Below, piece after piece: positions 1-7,683 of a stretch of 64,000 bases of DNA; within the stretch, counting starts at the first letter, position 1, and each line of letters begins with the position of its first letter. A program made the position numbers and the translations under genes. The DNA lies in contig NZ_JAHDTI010000013.1 of NCBI RefSeq assembly GCF_018531495.1, forward strand, positions 124,001 through 188,000, given 5' to 3'. Under the pieces are notes generated by a model. That model ran no database searches. It saw nothing but the letters and a program-made list of their open reading frames with translations, and was not told the DNA's origin. The stretch comes from Nonomuraea sediminis. Its GTDB lineage: Bacteria > Actinomycetota > Actinomycetes > Streptosporangiales > Streptosporangiaceae.

Positions 1-573
1 CTGCGCGTACGCAACTTCGAGACCCCCAAGCTCAAGGTCAACGACGCCAACGGCAACCCGGTCGAGATCGCCGCGGTCGTCGTCTACAAGGTGATCGACA
101 CCGCCAAGGCGGTCTTCGCGGTCGACGACTACGGGCGGTACATCGCGATCCAGTCCGAGGCGGCGGTGCGGCACCTGGCCACCGTGCACCCCTACGACTC
201 GCACGAGTCGGACCGGACGAGCCTGCGCGACGGCACCGAGGTGGCCGGCGAGCTGACCACCGAGCTGAGCGAGCGCACCGGGCTGGCCGGGATCGAGATC
301 CTCGAGGCGCGCATCACGCACCTGGCCTACGCGCCGGAGATCGCCCAGGCGATGCTGGTGCGCCAGCAGGCCGACCAGATCGTCGCCGCCCGCACCCGCA
401 TCGTGGAGGGCGCGGTGGGCATGGTGCAGCTCGCCCTCGACCGGCTGGCCGCCGAGCACGTCGTCGACCTCGACGAGGAGCGCAAGGCCCAGATGGTCTC
501 CAACCTGCTGGTCGTGCTGTGCGGCGACCGCGCGACCCAGCCGGTGGTGAACACCGGCAGCCTGTATGCCTGA
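1..573 (+). CDS. SPFH/band 7 domain protein, 3' part
   Basis: The gene enters the window already in frame at base 1, so its N-terminus is missing; 190 residues are visible. The visible part reads as the back half of a band 7 (SPFH) domain, with a beta-strand stretch around residues 20-30 (EIAAVVVYKV), the segment FAVDDYGRYIAIQSEAAVRH, and then ITHLAYAPEIAQAMLVRQQA leading into an Ala/Arg-rich helix. Such proteins are membrane-anchored scaffolds (stomatin/flotillin family). No catalytic residues are expected. The stop overlaps the start of the next small gene by 8 bp, so the two are probably cotranscribed and translationally coupled. Confidence 0.85.
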   Translation: MRVRNFETPKLKVNDANGNPVEIAAVVVYKVIDTAKAVFAVDDYGRYIAIQSEAAVRHLATVHPYDSHESDRTSLRDGTEVAGELTTELSERTGLAGIEILEARITHLAYAPEIAQAMLVRQQADQIVAARTRIVEGAVGMVQLALDRLAAEHVVDLDEERKAQMVSNLLVVLCGDRATQPVVNTGSLYA

Positions 574-802
574 CCGGAGCGGCGAGCAGGGCCCGGAGGC
601 GGCAGCTCGCGTAACCACGGAGGGCCCGTCGGGAGCGCGACCAACAGCACGCAAGAAGCTCCTGCTGCGGCTTGATCCGGCCGTTTACGACGCGATCGCT
701 AAGTGGGCGGCCGACGACCTCCGCAGCGTCAACGCGCAGATCGAGTACGCGTTGCGCCTGGCGCTGAAGGAGGCAGGGCGGGAGCCTCGCCACGAACGGT
801 AG
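566..802 (+). CDS. small Arc-like/ribbon-helix-helix protein
   Basis: A 78-residue protein that starts 8 bp before the SPFH stop codon. The N-terminal third is charged and low in complexity. The C-terminal half has the pattern KKLLLRLDPAVYDAIAKWA followed by a helix containing SVNAQIEYALRLAL, which is the beta-strand plus two-helix pattern of ribbon-helix-helix (Arc/MetJ) DNA-binding proteins. Small proteins of this kind are often found next to SPFH genes in actinomycetes, possibly as an autoregulator. No toxin partner is visible, so a toxin-antitoxin role is not supported. Confidence 0.75.
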   Translation: MPDRSGEQGPEAAARVTTEGPSGARPTARKKLLLRLDPAVYDAIAKWAADDLRSVNAQIEYALRLALKEAGREPRHER

Positions 803-821
803 AAAGCTGCATGCTTGGACC

Positions 822-2264
822 ATGCTGTGGGCAGGCAGGTCCGCCGTCGAGATCGCGGCAGCCGTACGGCAGGGCGACGTGACAGCCGCGACGGTGGTCG
901 AGGAGCACCTGCACGCGATCGCCGAGCGCGACGCTCGCGTGGGCGCCTTCCGCGTGGTCAGGGAGCGCGCGATCGACGAGGCGCGGGCCGTGCAGAAACG
1001 CCGCGACCTGGCCGAGTTGCCGCTGGCGGGCGTGCCCGTCGCGGTCAAGGACAACCTGGAGGTGGCGGGCGAGACCCGGCGTTCCGGCTCGGCCGCCACC
1101 TCCGAGTCGATCTGCGACCACGACCACGACACGGTCGCCCGCCTGCGGGCCGCGGGCGCCGTGGTCGTCGGCCTGACCAACCTGCCCGAGCTGGGCCTGG
1201 TCGCCTTCGGCGACAGCCACTACGGCGTGGTCCGCAACCCGTGGAACCCCTCCCGTACGGCCGGCGGCTCGTCCTCGGGCAGCGCCGCGGCCGTGGCCGC
1301 GGGCATGGTGCCGATCGCGCTCGGCAACGACGGCATGGGCTCCCTGCGCATCCCGGGCGCCTGCTGCGGCGTCCTCGGGCTGAAGCCGGGTCCCGGGCTG
1401 GTACCCAGGCCGACGGAGGACTGGCAGGGCCTCGCCGAGAACGGCCCGCTCGCCACGACCGTGGAGGACCTGTCGGTGATGCTGTCGGTGCTGGCCGCCG
1501 ATCCGGCGCTGGCGGAGTCCTGGCGCACGGGCACGCGGGTGGAGCCGGAGCCGCCGATGCTGCGCTCGGTGTGGGCCGACGACGACCAGGTGTGGGAGCA
1601 GGCGCCCGTGCAGCCCGCGGCGGAGCTGTTCGACCTGCGGGTGGCCTACGCGCCCCGCCCGCTCCCGCCGGGGCTCGGGGTGGACATGGAGTTCCAGAGC
1701 GCGGTCACGGCCGCCGCCGAGGCGCTGCGTGTCGCCGGGCACACCGTGGTCGAGCACGGCAGGCTGCCCGCGTGGCTGGGCCCGAGCACCGTCGCGACCT
1801 GGCTGGCCCGCGCCTCGGAGTCGGCCGCCACCTACGACCGTGCCCGGCTGCAGCGGCGGACGCGGTCGCTGGCCAGGGCGGGAGCCGTGCTGCGCAGGCT
1901 CAAGCTGGAGGGGGCCAAGGGGCGCGAGCGCTGGCAGGACTACGGCGCCGACCAGTGGTTCGGCGACGCCGACGTGCTGATCACGCCGACGCTGGCCGCG
2001 CCGCCGCCGGTCGCCGAGGGGTGGGGCGAGCGCGGCTTCCTGCGCAACGCGCTGGGCAACGTGCGCTACGCGCCCTGCACCGGTCCGTGGAACATGTGCG
2101 GGTGGCCGGCGATGACCGTGCCGTTCGCCACGCACTCGAGCGGGCTGCCGATCGGCGTCCAGCTCGTGGCGCCGCCCGGCGGCGAGCCGCACCTGCTCGG
2201 GCTGGCCGCGCAGCTGGAGTCCTCGCACCCCTGGCAGCGCCACGCCCGCGGCTTCTCCTACTGA
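822..2264 (+). CDS. amidase (amidase signature family)
   Basis: A 480-residue amidase-signature hydrolase that would cleave a carboxylic amide to the acid and ammonia; the substrate cannot be told. The Ser-cisSer-Lys triad is visible: Lys76 in AVKDN, the serines of GGSSSGSAAAVA around 148-159, and the nucleophile Ser174 in GMGSLRIPG. Full length is usual for the family. There is no signal peptide, so it is cytoplasmic. It does not sit with gatB/gatC, which argues against a role in tRNA amidation. The gene ends 7 bp from the convergent undecaprenyl-diphosphatase gene. Confidence 0.9.
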   Translation: MLWAGRSAVEIAAAVRQGDVTAATVVEEHLHAIAERDARVGAFRVVRERAIDEARAVQKRRDLAELPLAGVPVAVKDNLEVAGETRRSGSAATSESICDHDHDTVARLRAAGAVVVGLTNLPELGLVAFGDSHYGVVRNPWNPSRTAGGSSSGSAAAVAAGMVPIALGNDGMGSLRIPGACCGVLGLKPGPGLVPRPTEDWQGLAENGPLATTVEDLSVMLSVLAADPALAESWRTGTRVEPEPPMLRSVWADDDQVWEQAPVQPAAELFDLRVAYAPRPLPPGLGVDMEFQSAVTAAAEALRVAGHTVVEHGRLPAWLGPSTVATWLARASESAATYDRARLQRRTRSLARAGAVLRRLKLEGAKGRERWQDYGADQWFGDADVLITPTLAAPPPVAEGWGERGFLRNALGNVRYAPCTGPWNMCGWPAMTVPFATHSSGLPIGVQLVAPPGGEPHLLGLAAQLESSHPWQRHARGFSY

Positions 2265-2271
2265 GCCGTGC

Positions 2272-3102
2272 TCAGCCCTGAGCGGGGAGCCAGCCGATGG
2301 TCACGGCGAAGATGAGGAACAGGCCGAGGACGATGCGGTAGATCACGAAGATCGTGAAGCGGTGCCGGCTGATGTAGCGCAGGAACCAGGCGACCGCGGC
2401 GTAGCCGACGGCGAAGGAGATCGCGGTGGCCAGCAGGGTGGGACCCCAGGCGGGCGACTGCTCATCGCCGATCTTGGTGAGCTCCAGCAGGCCCGACGAC
2501 AGCACCGCGGGCATCGCCAGCAGGAAGGAGTAGCGGGCGGCGTCCTCGCGGCGGTAGTCGAGCAGGAGCCCTGCCGTGATCGTGCCGCCCGACCTGGACA
2601 CGCCGGGGATGAGGGCCAGCGACTGCGCGAAGCCGTAGACGATGGCATGGACGAAGTCGAGATGCCTCTCCAGCGTGATCGTGCTGCGCGCCGTCCTGTC
2701 GGCGAACCACAGGATGAGGGCGAAGACCACCAGCGTGGTGCCCACCAGGCGCAGGTCGCGGAAGACGGTCTCGATCTGGTCCTTGAACGCCACGCCGAGA
2801 ATCGCGATCGGCAGCGTGCCGACGATGACGTACCAGCCCATCCTGGCCGCGAACTCGCCACGCAGCTCCGGGGTCCACAGCGAGCGCACCCAGGTGGAGA
2901 CGATCTCCCAGATCTCCTTGCGGAAGTAGATCAGGACCGCGGCCTCGGTGCCGAGCTGGATGACCGCGGTGAACGCCGCTCCCGGGTCGGGCCAGTCCAG
3001 CAACGCGGGCACGACCCGGATGTGGGCGCTGGAGGAGATCGGCAGGAACTCTGTCAGCCCCTGCACCAGACCCAGCACCACTGCTTCGAACCAGCCGATC
3101 AC
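2272..3102 (-). CDS. uppP: undecaprenyl-diphosphatase (copy 1)
   Basis: A 276-residue integral membrane phosphatase that dephosphorylates undecaprenyl diphosphate so the lipid carrier can be reused for peptidoglycan synthesis; high dosage is linked to bacitracin resistance. The two family signatures are present: QGLTEFLPISSSAH at residues 14-27 and PGVSRSGGT at 166-174, with the catalytic Glu, Ser/His and Arg positions kept. About eight hydrophobic segments are seen, and length is normal. A second, clearly diverged copy lies at 35031-35867. Transcribed alone, divergent from the HAD-like gene 44 bp away. Confidence 0.93.
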   Translation of the reverse strand: MIGWFEAVVLGLVQGLTEFLPISSSAHIRVVPALLDWPDPGAAFTAVIQLGTEAAVLIYFRKEIWEIVSTWVRSLWTPELRGEFAARMGWYVIVGTLPIAILGVAFKDQIETVFRDLRLVGTTLVVFALILWFADRTARSTITLERHLDFVHAIVYGFAQSLALIPGVSRSGGTITAGLLLDYRREDAARYSFLLAMPAVLSSGLLELTKIGDEQSPAWGPTLLATAISFAVGYAAVAWFLRYISRHRFTIFVIYRIVLGLFLIFAVTIGWLPAQG

Positions 3103-3146
3103 CGGGACAGGCTAGCGGAAGGTCGCCGCGGGGTACTCTGCCCGGT

Positions 3147-3629
3147 ATGAGGCCCCTGCTGCTCGTCGACGTCGACGGGGTGCTCAACCCGTTCGGTCGA
3201 GCGACCCCGGACTTCCGGCGTTACGAGTGCAAGATCGGCGACCAGGTCTACACCGTGCACCTGAACTGGCGGCACGGCGCCCGCCTGCTCGAGCTGGCTC
3301 TGCGCACCAGGGCCCAGCTGGTCTGGGCGACGACCTGGGAGGAGCACGCGAACGAGTGGATCGCGCCCCGGCTCGGCCTGCCTGAGCTCCCCGTGATCCC
3401 TCTGGCGCCGGGCCCCAAGTCGCCGAGCGTGGCCGCCTACGTGCGGGGCAGGCCATTCGTCTGGTTCGACGACCAGATCTGGGAGGCCGACGAGGAATAC
3501 CTCAGGGGGCATCAGGGTGTCGGCGAATTCCTGCTCGTCCCCGTCGAGCCCCGACGCGGGCTGACCAGCCGACATCTGGAGACGGCCGCCGAGTGGCTGA
3601 CCCTGTCGGGGTTTTCTCAGGGTCCGTGA
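3147..3629 (+). CDS. HAD-like small hydrolase/RNA-repair-associated domain protein
   Basis: A 160-residue protein opening with LLLVDVDGVLNP, the HAD motif I with both nucleophile/acid aspartates (DVDG). WATTWEEHANEWIAPRLGLP fits the middle of the HAD-like family found alone or fused to RNA-repair proteins, and WFDDQIWEADE carries the acidic motif near the C-terminus. No cap domain is present. The substrate is unknown. It is probably a single-gene unit, since the following PspC gene has its own ribosome binding site and an inverted repeat ahead of it. Confidence 0.7.
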   Translation: MRPLLLVDVDGVLNPFGRATPDFRRYECKIGDQVYTVHLNWRHGARLLELALRTRAQLVWATTWEEHANEWIAPRLGLPELPVIPLAPGPKSPSVAAYVRGRPFVWFDDQIWEADEEYLRGHQGVGEFLLVPVEPRRGLTSRHLETAAEWLTLSGFSQGP

Positions 3630-3663
3630 CGGGATACCTGACGCCCTGCCCGTCCGTTCTTCC

Positions 3664-3680
3664 TGGTGAGTAGCTCACCA
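3664..3680. promoter_or_regulatory. inverted repeat ahead of the PspC gene
   Basis: Perfect 7-bp arms (TGGTGAG and CTCACCA) with a 3-nt centre, ending one base before the strong GGGAGG ribosome binding site of the PspC gene. It could be an operator, or a leader hairpin that affects access to the ribosome binding site. No regulator can be assigned. Confidence 0.4.
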
Positions 3681-3694
3681 CGGGAGGAAACATC

Positions 3695-3889
3695 ATGTAC
3701 CGCTCACGAGAGCACCGGGTCCTGGCCGGAGTCTGCGGCGGCCTCGCCGACAAGTTCGGCCTGCCGCCGACGCTCGTGCGGGTGATCTGGCTGCTCCTGT
3801 CGCTGCTGCCCGGCCCGATGTGGGTCGTCTACGTCGTCATGTGGATCCTCATCCCCGAGGAGCCGCGGGGTTACCGAACCAGCGTGTGA
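3695..3889 (+). CDS. PspC domain envelope-stress protein
   Basis: A 64-residue PspC-domain protein. MYRSREHRVLAGVCGGLADK is the classic PspC opening, followed by LPPTLVRVIWLLLSLLPG and a transmembrane helix ending in YVVMWILIPEE. PspC-family proteins sit in the inner membrane and take part in envelope stress sensing. The start is fixed by GGGAGG eight bases upstream. The 3' end overlaps the decayed monooxygenase gene on the other strand by about 40 bp. Confidence 0.9.
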   Translation: MYRSREHRVLAGVCGGLADKFGLPPTLVRVIWLLLSLLPGPMWVVYVVMWILIPEEPRGYRTSV

Positions 3890-4215
3890 GCGCGGCCTCG
3901 ACGGGTTCGGCCGACTGGGGTTCCCAGGCGACGTACCCGTCGGGGCGGATCAGCCGGTCGCGCTGGCCGGGTGCCACGTTCACGCGGTCGGACCATCGTC
4001 TGCTCGTCGGTGCGGCCGAGCGCCACCTGCTGGAGCGTGTTCTCCAGCACCGCCGCCGCGACGGGGTGGCGCTCCCGCTCGTAGGTGTCGAGCACGTCGG
4101 CCCTGCCCTGTACGGCGAGCGCCAGCTTCCAGCCCAGGTTGGCCGCGTCCTGGAGCCCGGTGTTCATGCCCTGGCCGCCGAAGGGCATGTGGACGTGCGC
4201 GGCGTCCCCGGCCTG
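3849..4215 (-). pseudogene. FAD-dependent aromatic monooxygenase, C-terminal relic
   Basis: Reading the minus strand from 4215, the frame gives AGDAAHVHMPFGGQGMNTG, the GD motif of PHBH-type FAD monooxygenases, then LQDAANLGWKLALAVQG and the helix ending LQQVALGRTDEQ. Near 3990 the frame changes and the sequence jumps to SDRVNVAPGQRDRLIRPDG, then YVAWEPQ and RWFGNP, which is the extreme C-terminus of the same family, ending at a stop at 3849. The N-terminal FAD-binding half and the middle of the C-terminal thioredoxin-like domain are missing. At least two deletions have occurred. Non-functional. Confidence 0.82.
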
Positions 4216-4367
4216 ACGCGCTCCGGGCGTTCATCGCGGTCGGGCGCTTCGTGGTCGGGTCGGCCATCGACGAGCTCGACCACGCGGTCTGGGAGGACGC
4301 CGATGGCGACTTCGAGTTCGGGCTGCGGGCGCTGGTGTCCGGAATGCGCTCTATCCTCGAAGCATGA
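4215..4367 (+). pseudogene. TetR-family regulator, C-terminal relic
   Basis: The plus strand from about 4215 reads DALRAFIAVGRFVVGSAIDE, then LDHAVWEDADGDFEFGLRAL and ends VSGMRSILEA before a TGA at 4365. This is the last 50 or so residues of a TetR regulator: the 'FEFGLRALVSGM' end is characteristic of TetR C-terminal domains. No helix-turn-helix, start codon or promoter remains. It abuts the truncated monooxygenase head-to-head at base 4215, as expected if one deletion removed the divergent promoter and the 5' parts of both genes. Its TGA overlaps the ATG of lipB. Confidence 0.72.
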
Positions 4368-5029
4368 GGGCTAGGCCGCTGAGTCTCATCCAGGATGATC
4401 TCGTCGACTACGACAAGGCGATGGAGCGCATGGTGGAGCTGGTCGGGCAGCGCCAGCGCGACGAACGGCCCGACACTCTCTGGCTGCTCAGCCACCCGTC
4501 GGTCTACACCGTCGGCCGGCGGACGCCGGTCGAGCACCTGCCCGATCCCTCCCACGGCATCCCCGTCGCCGAGACGGGCCGCGGCGGGCAGCTCACCTAC
4601 CACGGGCCGGGGCAGCTCGTCGGCTACCTCATCGTCAAGCTGGAGGAGTCCGAGGGCATCGTCGACTACGTGCGCGAGGTCGAGCTCCGCCTCGTCGACG
4701 CCCTCGGCGCGCTCGGCCTGCCCGCCGAGCGCCGCGACACGCCGCCCGGCTCGGAGCTTCTCACCGGGGTCTGGACGGCCGAGACGGGCCGCAAGATCGT
4801 CTCCATCGGCATGCGCCAGAGCCGCGGCGTCACCAGCCACGGCTTCGCCCTCAACGTCGACGGCAACCTCGAGCCCTGGCAGTGGGCCGTCGCCTGTGGG
4901 ATGCCCGACGTCGACATGACCTCGCTCAAGCGCGAACTCGGCGCCGCCACCCTGGACCAGGTCCGCCCCGTCGTCGCCACCGCCTTCGAGGCCTCCTACG
5001 GGTACGGCGGGGCCCCGCCGTACCCGTAG
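4364..5029 (+). CDS. lipB: lipoyl(octanoyl) transferase
   Basis: A 221-residue LipB, which moves octanoate from octanoyl-ACP to the lipoyl domains of 2-oxoacid dehydrogenases and the glycine cleavage H protein. RGGQLTYHGPGQLVGY is the family signature (His80). GRKIVSIGMRQSRGVTSHG carries catalytic Lys144, and the acyl-accepting cysteine is Cys178 in ACGMPDVDMTSL. Length is normal. The start used overlaps the stop of the TetR relic (ATGA). lipA is not adjacent. The last codons lie inside a long perfect palindrome (see the terminator entry). Confidence 0.95.
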   Translation: MRARPLSLIQDDLVDYDKAMERMVELVGQRQRDERPDTLWLLSHPSVYTVGRRTPVEHLPDPSHGIPVAETGRGGQLTYHGPGQLVGYLIVKLEESEGIVDYVREVELRLVDALGALGLPAERRDTPPGSELLTGVWTAETGRKIVSIGMRQSRGVTSHGFALNVDGNLEPWQWAVACGMPDVDMTSLKRELGAATLDQVRPVVATAFEASYGYGGAPPYP

Positions 5030-5030
5030 G
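4995..5030. terminator. 36-bp perfect palindrome at the end of lipB, probable bidirectional terminator
   Basis: Two 18-base arms with no loop, perfectly complementary and GC-rich, contain the last ten codons and the TAG stop of lipB. The right arm stops 10 bp before the end of the convergent permease gene. No T-tract follows, which is common for actinomycete terminators. It could end transcripts from both sides. Confidence 0.65.
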
Positions 5031-5039
5031 GCGGAGGGG

Positions 5040-6566
5040 CTAATCGACCGGGAGCTCGTCGACAGTGCGGCGGGGACCGGTGAACCAGTGCCGGGCGGAC
5101 AGGGTCCACCAGAGCGCGATGGCGATCAGCACCGCGCCGACGGCTAGCGGGGCGTAGTTCACCGCGGTCCAGGTGAAGTCCTTGTTGCCGGGGACTCCCT
5201 TCGGGCTCAGCGGCATGATGAAGTAGATCGAGATGATCACGATCTCCACGCAGGCGATCCATCCCATGACGCGATACTTCTTGCCCAGCGTCCACGGACC
5301 TGGCCTGAACGAGTCGCCCATGCGCATCCGCAGCCAGATCGGGATGAGGAAGGCCAGGTAGAGCCCGATCACGGCGATGGAGACGACCGCGTAGAAGGCG
5401 ATCGGCGTCGGCGTCGCCCCAGGAGGGGCGTAGAGCGCCGGCAGCGTGATCAGGGCGGCCACGGTGGAGCCGGCGAGGATGGCGTTGACCGGCGTCCGGT
5501 TCTTGTCGACCTTGGACCAGAGCCGCCAGCCGGGCACCGCGCCGTCACGCGAGAAGGCGTAGGTCATCCGCGACATCGACGTCACGCAGCTCATCCCGCA
5601 GAAGAACTGCCCGATCGTGGAGATCGCGAAGATGGTCGTGGCCAGCGGCGAGGAGAGCGCCGTGGTGAAGATGGCCCCGACGAACCCGCCCTCCTTGTTG
5701 ATCTCGTCCACGTTCGTCGCGGCGAACAGGAACGCCAGCAGCAGGAGCCACCCGCCGATGGCCGAGTAGAAGATCGACTGCCACAGCCCGCGGGCCGCCG
5801 ACGTGGCCGCGCCCTGCGTCTCCTCCGAGACGTGCGCGCAGGCGTCGAAGCCGGTGATCGTGTACTGCGTGAGCAGGAACCCCAGCGGCAGGACGTACAG
5901 CCAGAACGTGACACCGCTGGTGCCGTGGCCGAAGCCGGAGTTGTTGATCGTGTCGGTGAAGACGAAGCCGAGCGTCTGGTGCTTGGTCGGCGCGAAGATC
6001 AGGATGCCGATCACGGCCGCGGCGCCCACCACGTGCCACCAGACGGAGATGTTCTGCAGCAGCGAGATCAGCTTGTGGCTGTAGATGTTGATCAGCGCGT
6101 GCAGCACCAGGATGATCACGAACAGCAGGAACGCCTGCGTGAGCGTCCCCTCCCAGTCGAAGAGCCGGCTGAGCGTGATGTTGAGGAAGGTGGCGCAGCC
6201 GTAGTCGACCGAGGCCGTCACGGCCACCAGTCCGATCAGGTTGAGCCAGCCGGTGAACCAGCCGTGGATCGGCTTGCCCATCGTGGCGGCCCACCAGTAG
6301 ATGCCGCCGGCGGTCGGGTAGGCGGAGACCAGCTCCGACATGCACAAGCCGATGATCAGGATGAACAGGGAGATCAGGGGCCAGCCCCACGAGATGGCGA
6401 TGGGTCCGCCGTTGTTCCAGGCCTGGCCGAACGTGGTGAAGCAGCCCGCGAGGATCGAGATGATGGAGAACGAGATTGCGAAATTGGAGAAACCACTCCA
6501 GGTCCTCGCCAGCTCCTGCTTATAGCCGAGCTCTGCGAGTCGCCTGGAATCCTCTTCGGTTGTCAT
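5040..6566 (-). CDS. APC-family amino acid/amine permease
   Basis: A 508-residue transporter with about 12 predicted membrane helices. The N-terminus has the family look: LAELGYKQELARTWSGFSNF, then AISFSIISILAGCFTTFG and GPIAISWGWP. SELVSAYPTAGGIYWWAA is the conserved stretch after helix 2 of the amino acid/choline/GABA permease subfamily (BAT1, GabP-like), and TGFDACAHVSEET matches its helix 6 loop. It probably takes up an amino acid or GABA-like amine by cation symport. An inverted repeat 35 bp upstream suggests control by a GntR-type repressor, though none is encoded beside it. Confidence 0.87.
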   Translation of the reverse strand: MTTEEDSRRLAELGYKQELARTWSGFSNFAISFSIISILAGCFTTFGQAWNNGGPIAISWGWPLISLFILIIGLCMSELVSAYPTAGGIYWWAATMGKPIHGWFTGWLNLIGLVAVTASVDYGCATFLNITLSRLFDWEGTLTQAFLLFVIILVLHALINIYSHKLISLLQNISVWWHVVGAAAVIGILIFAPTKHQTLGFVFTDTINNSGFGHGTSGVTFWLYVLPLGFLLTQYTITGFDACAHVSEETQGAATSAARGLWQSIFYSAIGGWLLLLAFLFAATNVDEINKEGGFVGAIFTTALSSPLATTIFAISTIGQFFCGMSCVTSMSRMTYAFSRDGAVPGWRLWSKVDKNRTPVNAILAGSTVAALITLPALYAPPGATPTPIAFYAVVSIAVIGLYLAFLIPIWLRMRMGDSFRPGPWTLGKKYRVMGWIACVEIVIISIYFIMPLSPKGVPGNKDFTWTAVNYAPLAVGAVLIAIALWWTLSARHWFTGPRRTVDELPVD

Positions 6567-6600
6567 GAGGATCTCCCTGCGAGGCGGGACGGACGCGCTT

Positions 6601-6618
6601 TGGTCTACGTCTAGACCA
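6601..6618. promoter_or_regulatory. GntR-type operator candidate upstream of permease
   Basis: TGGTCTA and TAGACCA form 7-bp perfect arms around four bases. The TGGTC..GACCA pattern resembles the operators of FadR-subfamily GntR regulators. It lies 35-52 bp upstream of the permease start, in the expected promoter region. No GntR gene occurs in the window. Confidence 0.5.
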
Positions 6619-6684
6619 TTTCAATCCCAGGGGCAAGGCATAACAACCGAGTTTCGATCTGGTCAGAGTCAAATGTGATTTCAG

Positions 6685-7587
6685 TCAGTTCTCGGCAATG
6701 TCCAGAACGATCTTCCCCAGCAACCTCCTGGTCAGCAGTGATCGCGCCGCCTCGGCGATCTCGGTCCACGGCCCCTGCCAGCCGATCTGCGGGATCAGCC
6801 GGCCGTCCGCCACCAGCGCGAGAACCTCGGCCATGTCGGCGCCCGGACGGGTGGCGTCGCCGAACGTGCGCAGGGTCCGTGACGGCCCCAGGGAGATCGT
6901 CGAGTACGGCGGGAAGTTCGCCGGCTCGCCGCCGGCCCAGCCGATGCTGTGCAGCACGCCGCCGGGCAGGACCAGACCCCACGCCGCCACCAGCGCCGGG
7001 CCGCCGAGGTGCTCGAGCACCACGTCGACCGGCTCCACCTCGGCCTCCGATAGCTCGCCGACCACGGCATCCGCGCCGAGCTCCCGCAGCCCTTCACCGC
7101 GGCGCGCCGACGCGATCACGTGCGCGCCCGCCCGGTGCGCGAGCTGTACGGCGAGCCGCCCCACCCCACCGGACGCCCCGGTGATCAGCACCCGCCTGCC
7201 CGCCAGCGGTCCGGAGTCCCGCAGCGTACGCAACGCCGTGATCCCCACGGTCGGCAGCGAGGCGGCCGCCGCCAGCTCGACCGAATCGGGCACCACCGCC
7301 AGCGAGTCGGTCGCGAAGACCGCCCGCTCGGCCCACGCGCCCAGCCCGAGCCCGGCTACCCTCGCGCCCGCGGGCGGCCCCGAACCGTCGGACGCCGCCC
7401 GGACCACGATCCCCGCGGCGTCGAAGCCCATGACGGTGCCCGCGGGGAAGTAGCCGGTGTGCCGCAGTTCGCCGAAGTTGGCCCCCGCGTGGTGGACCTC
7501 GACCACCGCCTGGTCAGGCGTGGGGACGGGCTCGGGCACCTCCGCGAGCTCGATGGTGGCCTCTTCGGTCGCGACGAGTGCGCGCAT
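6685..7587 (-). CDS. zinc-binding-type alcohol dehydrogenase/quinone oxidoreductase (MDR family)
   Basis: A 300-residue medium-chain dehydrogenase/reductase. The N-terminal GroES-like part runs through AGANFGELRHTGYFPAGTVMGFDAAGIV; the Rossmann fold has the dinucleotide motif VLITGASGGVGRLAVQLA. The structural and catalytic zinc cysteines are absent, as in quinone oxidoreductases (QOR, NADPH-dependent). The ATG at 7587 is chosen because GGAGG sits five bases upstream; a TTG further out would overlap that site. Divergent from a TetR gene with two operator palindromes between them, so it is probably its target. Confidence 0.85.
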   Translation of the reverse strand: MRALVATEEATIELAEVPEPVPTPDQAVVEVHHAGANFGELRHTGYFPAGTVMGFDAAGIVVRAASDGSGPPAGARVAGLGLGAWAERAVFATDSLAVVPDSVELAAAASLPTVGITALRTLRDSGPLAGRRVLITGASGGVGRLAVQLAHRAGAHVIASARRGEGLRELGADAVVGELSEAEVEPVDVVLEHLGGPALVAAWGLVLPGGVLHSIGWAGGEPANFPPYSTISLGPSRTLRTFGDATRPGADMAEVLALVADGRLIPQIGWQGPWTEIAEAARSLLTRRLLGKIVLDIAEN

Positions 7588-7601
7588 GTTCGCCTCCAAA
7601 T

Positions 7602-7641
7602 CGGACTGTCAGTCCGGTTAGTATGCGGACCGAGGGTCCGC
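7602..7641. promoter_or_regulatory. two TetR operator palindromes
   Basis: At 7602-7616 CGGACTG and CAGTCCG flank a single T. At 7625-7641 GCGGACC and GGTCCGC flank GAG. Both share the half-site CGGAC..GTCCG. They fill the 96-bp gap between the oxidoreductase and TetR starts, as for autoregulation plus control of the divergent enzyme. Confidence 0.65.
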
Positions 7642-7683
7642 TTTTGCAAGTACGCTGGGGAGCCTCAGCGGAGGAGGAGCCTG

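Noticed and set aside
729..2243. 504-codon open frame on the minus strand
   Set aside because: It is antisense to the amidase; its translation is Arg/Gly/Pro-rich without motifs, the usual high-GC shadow.
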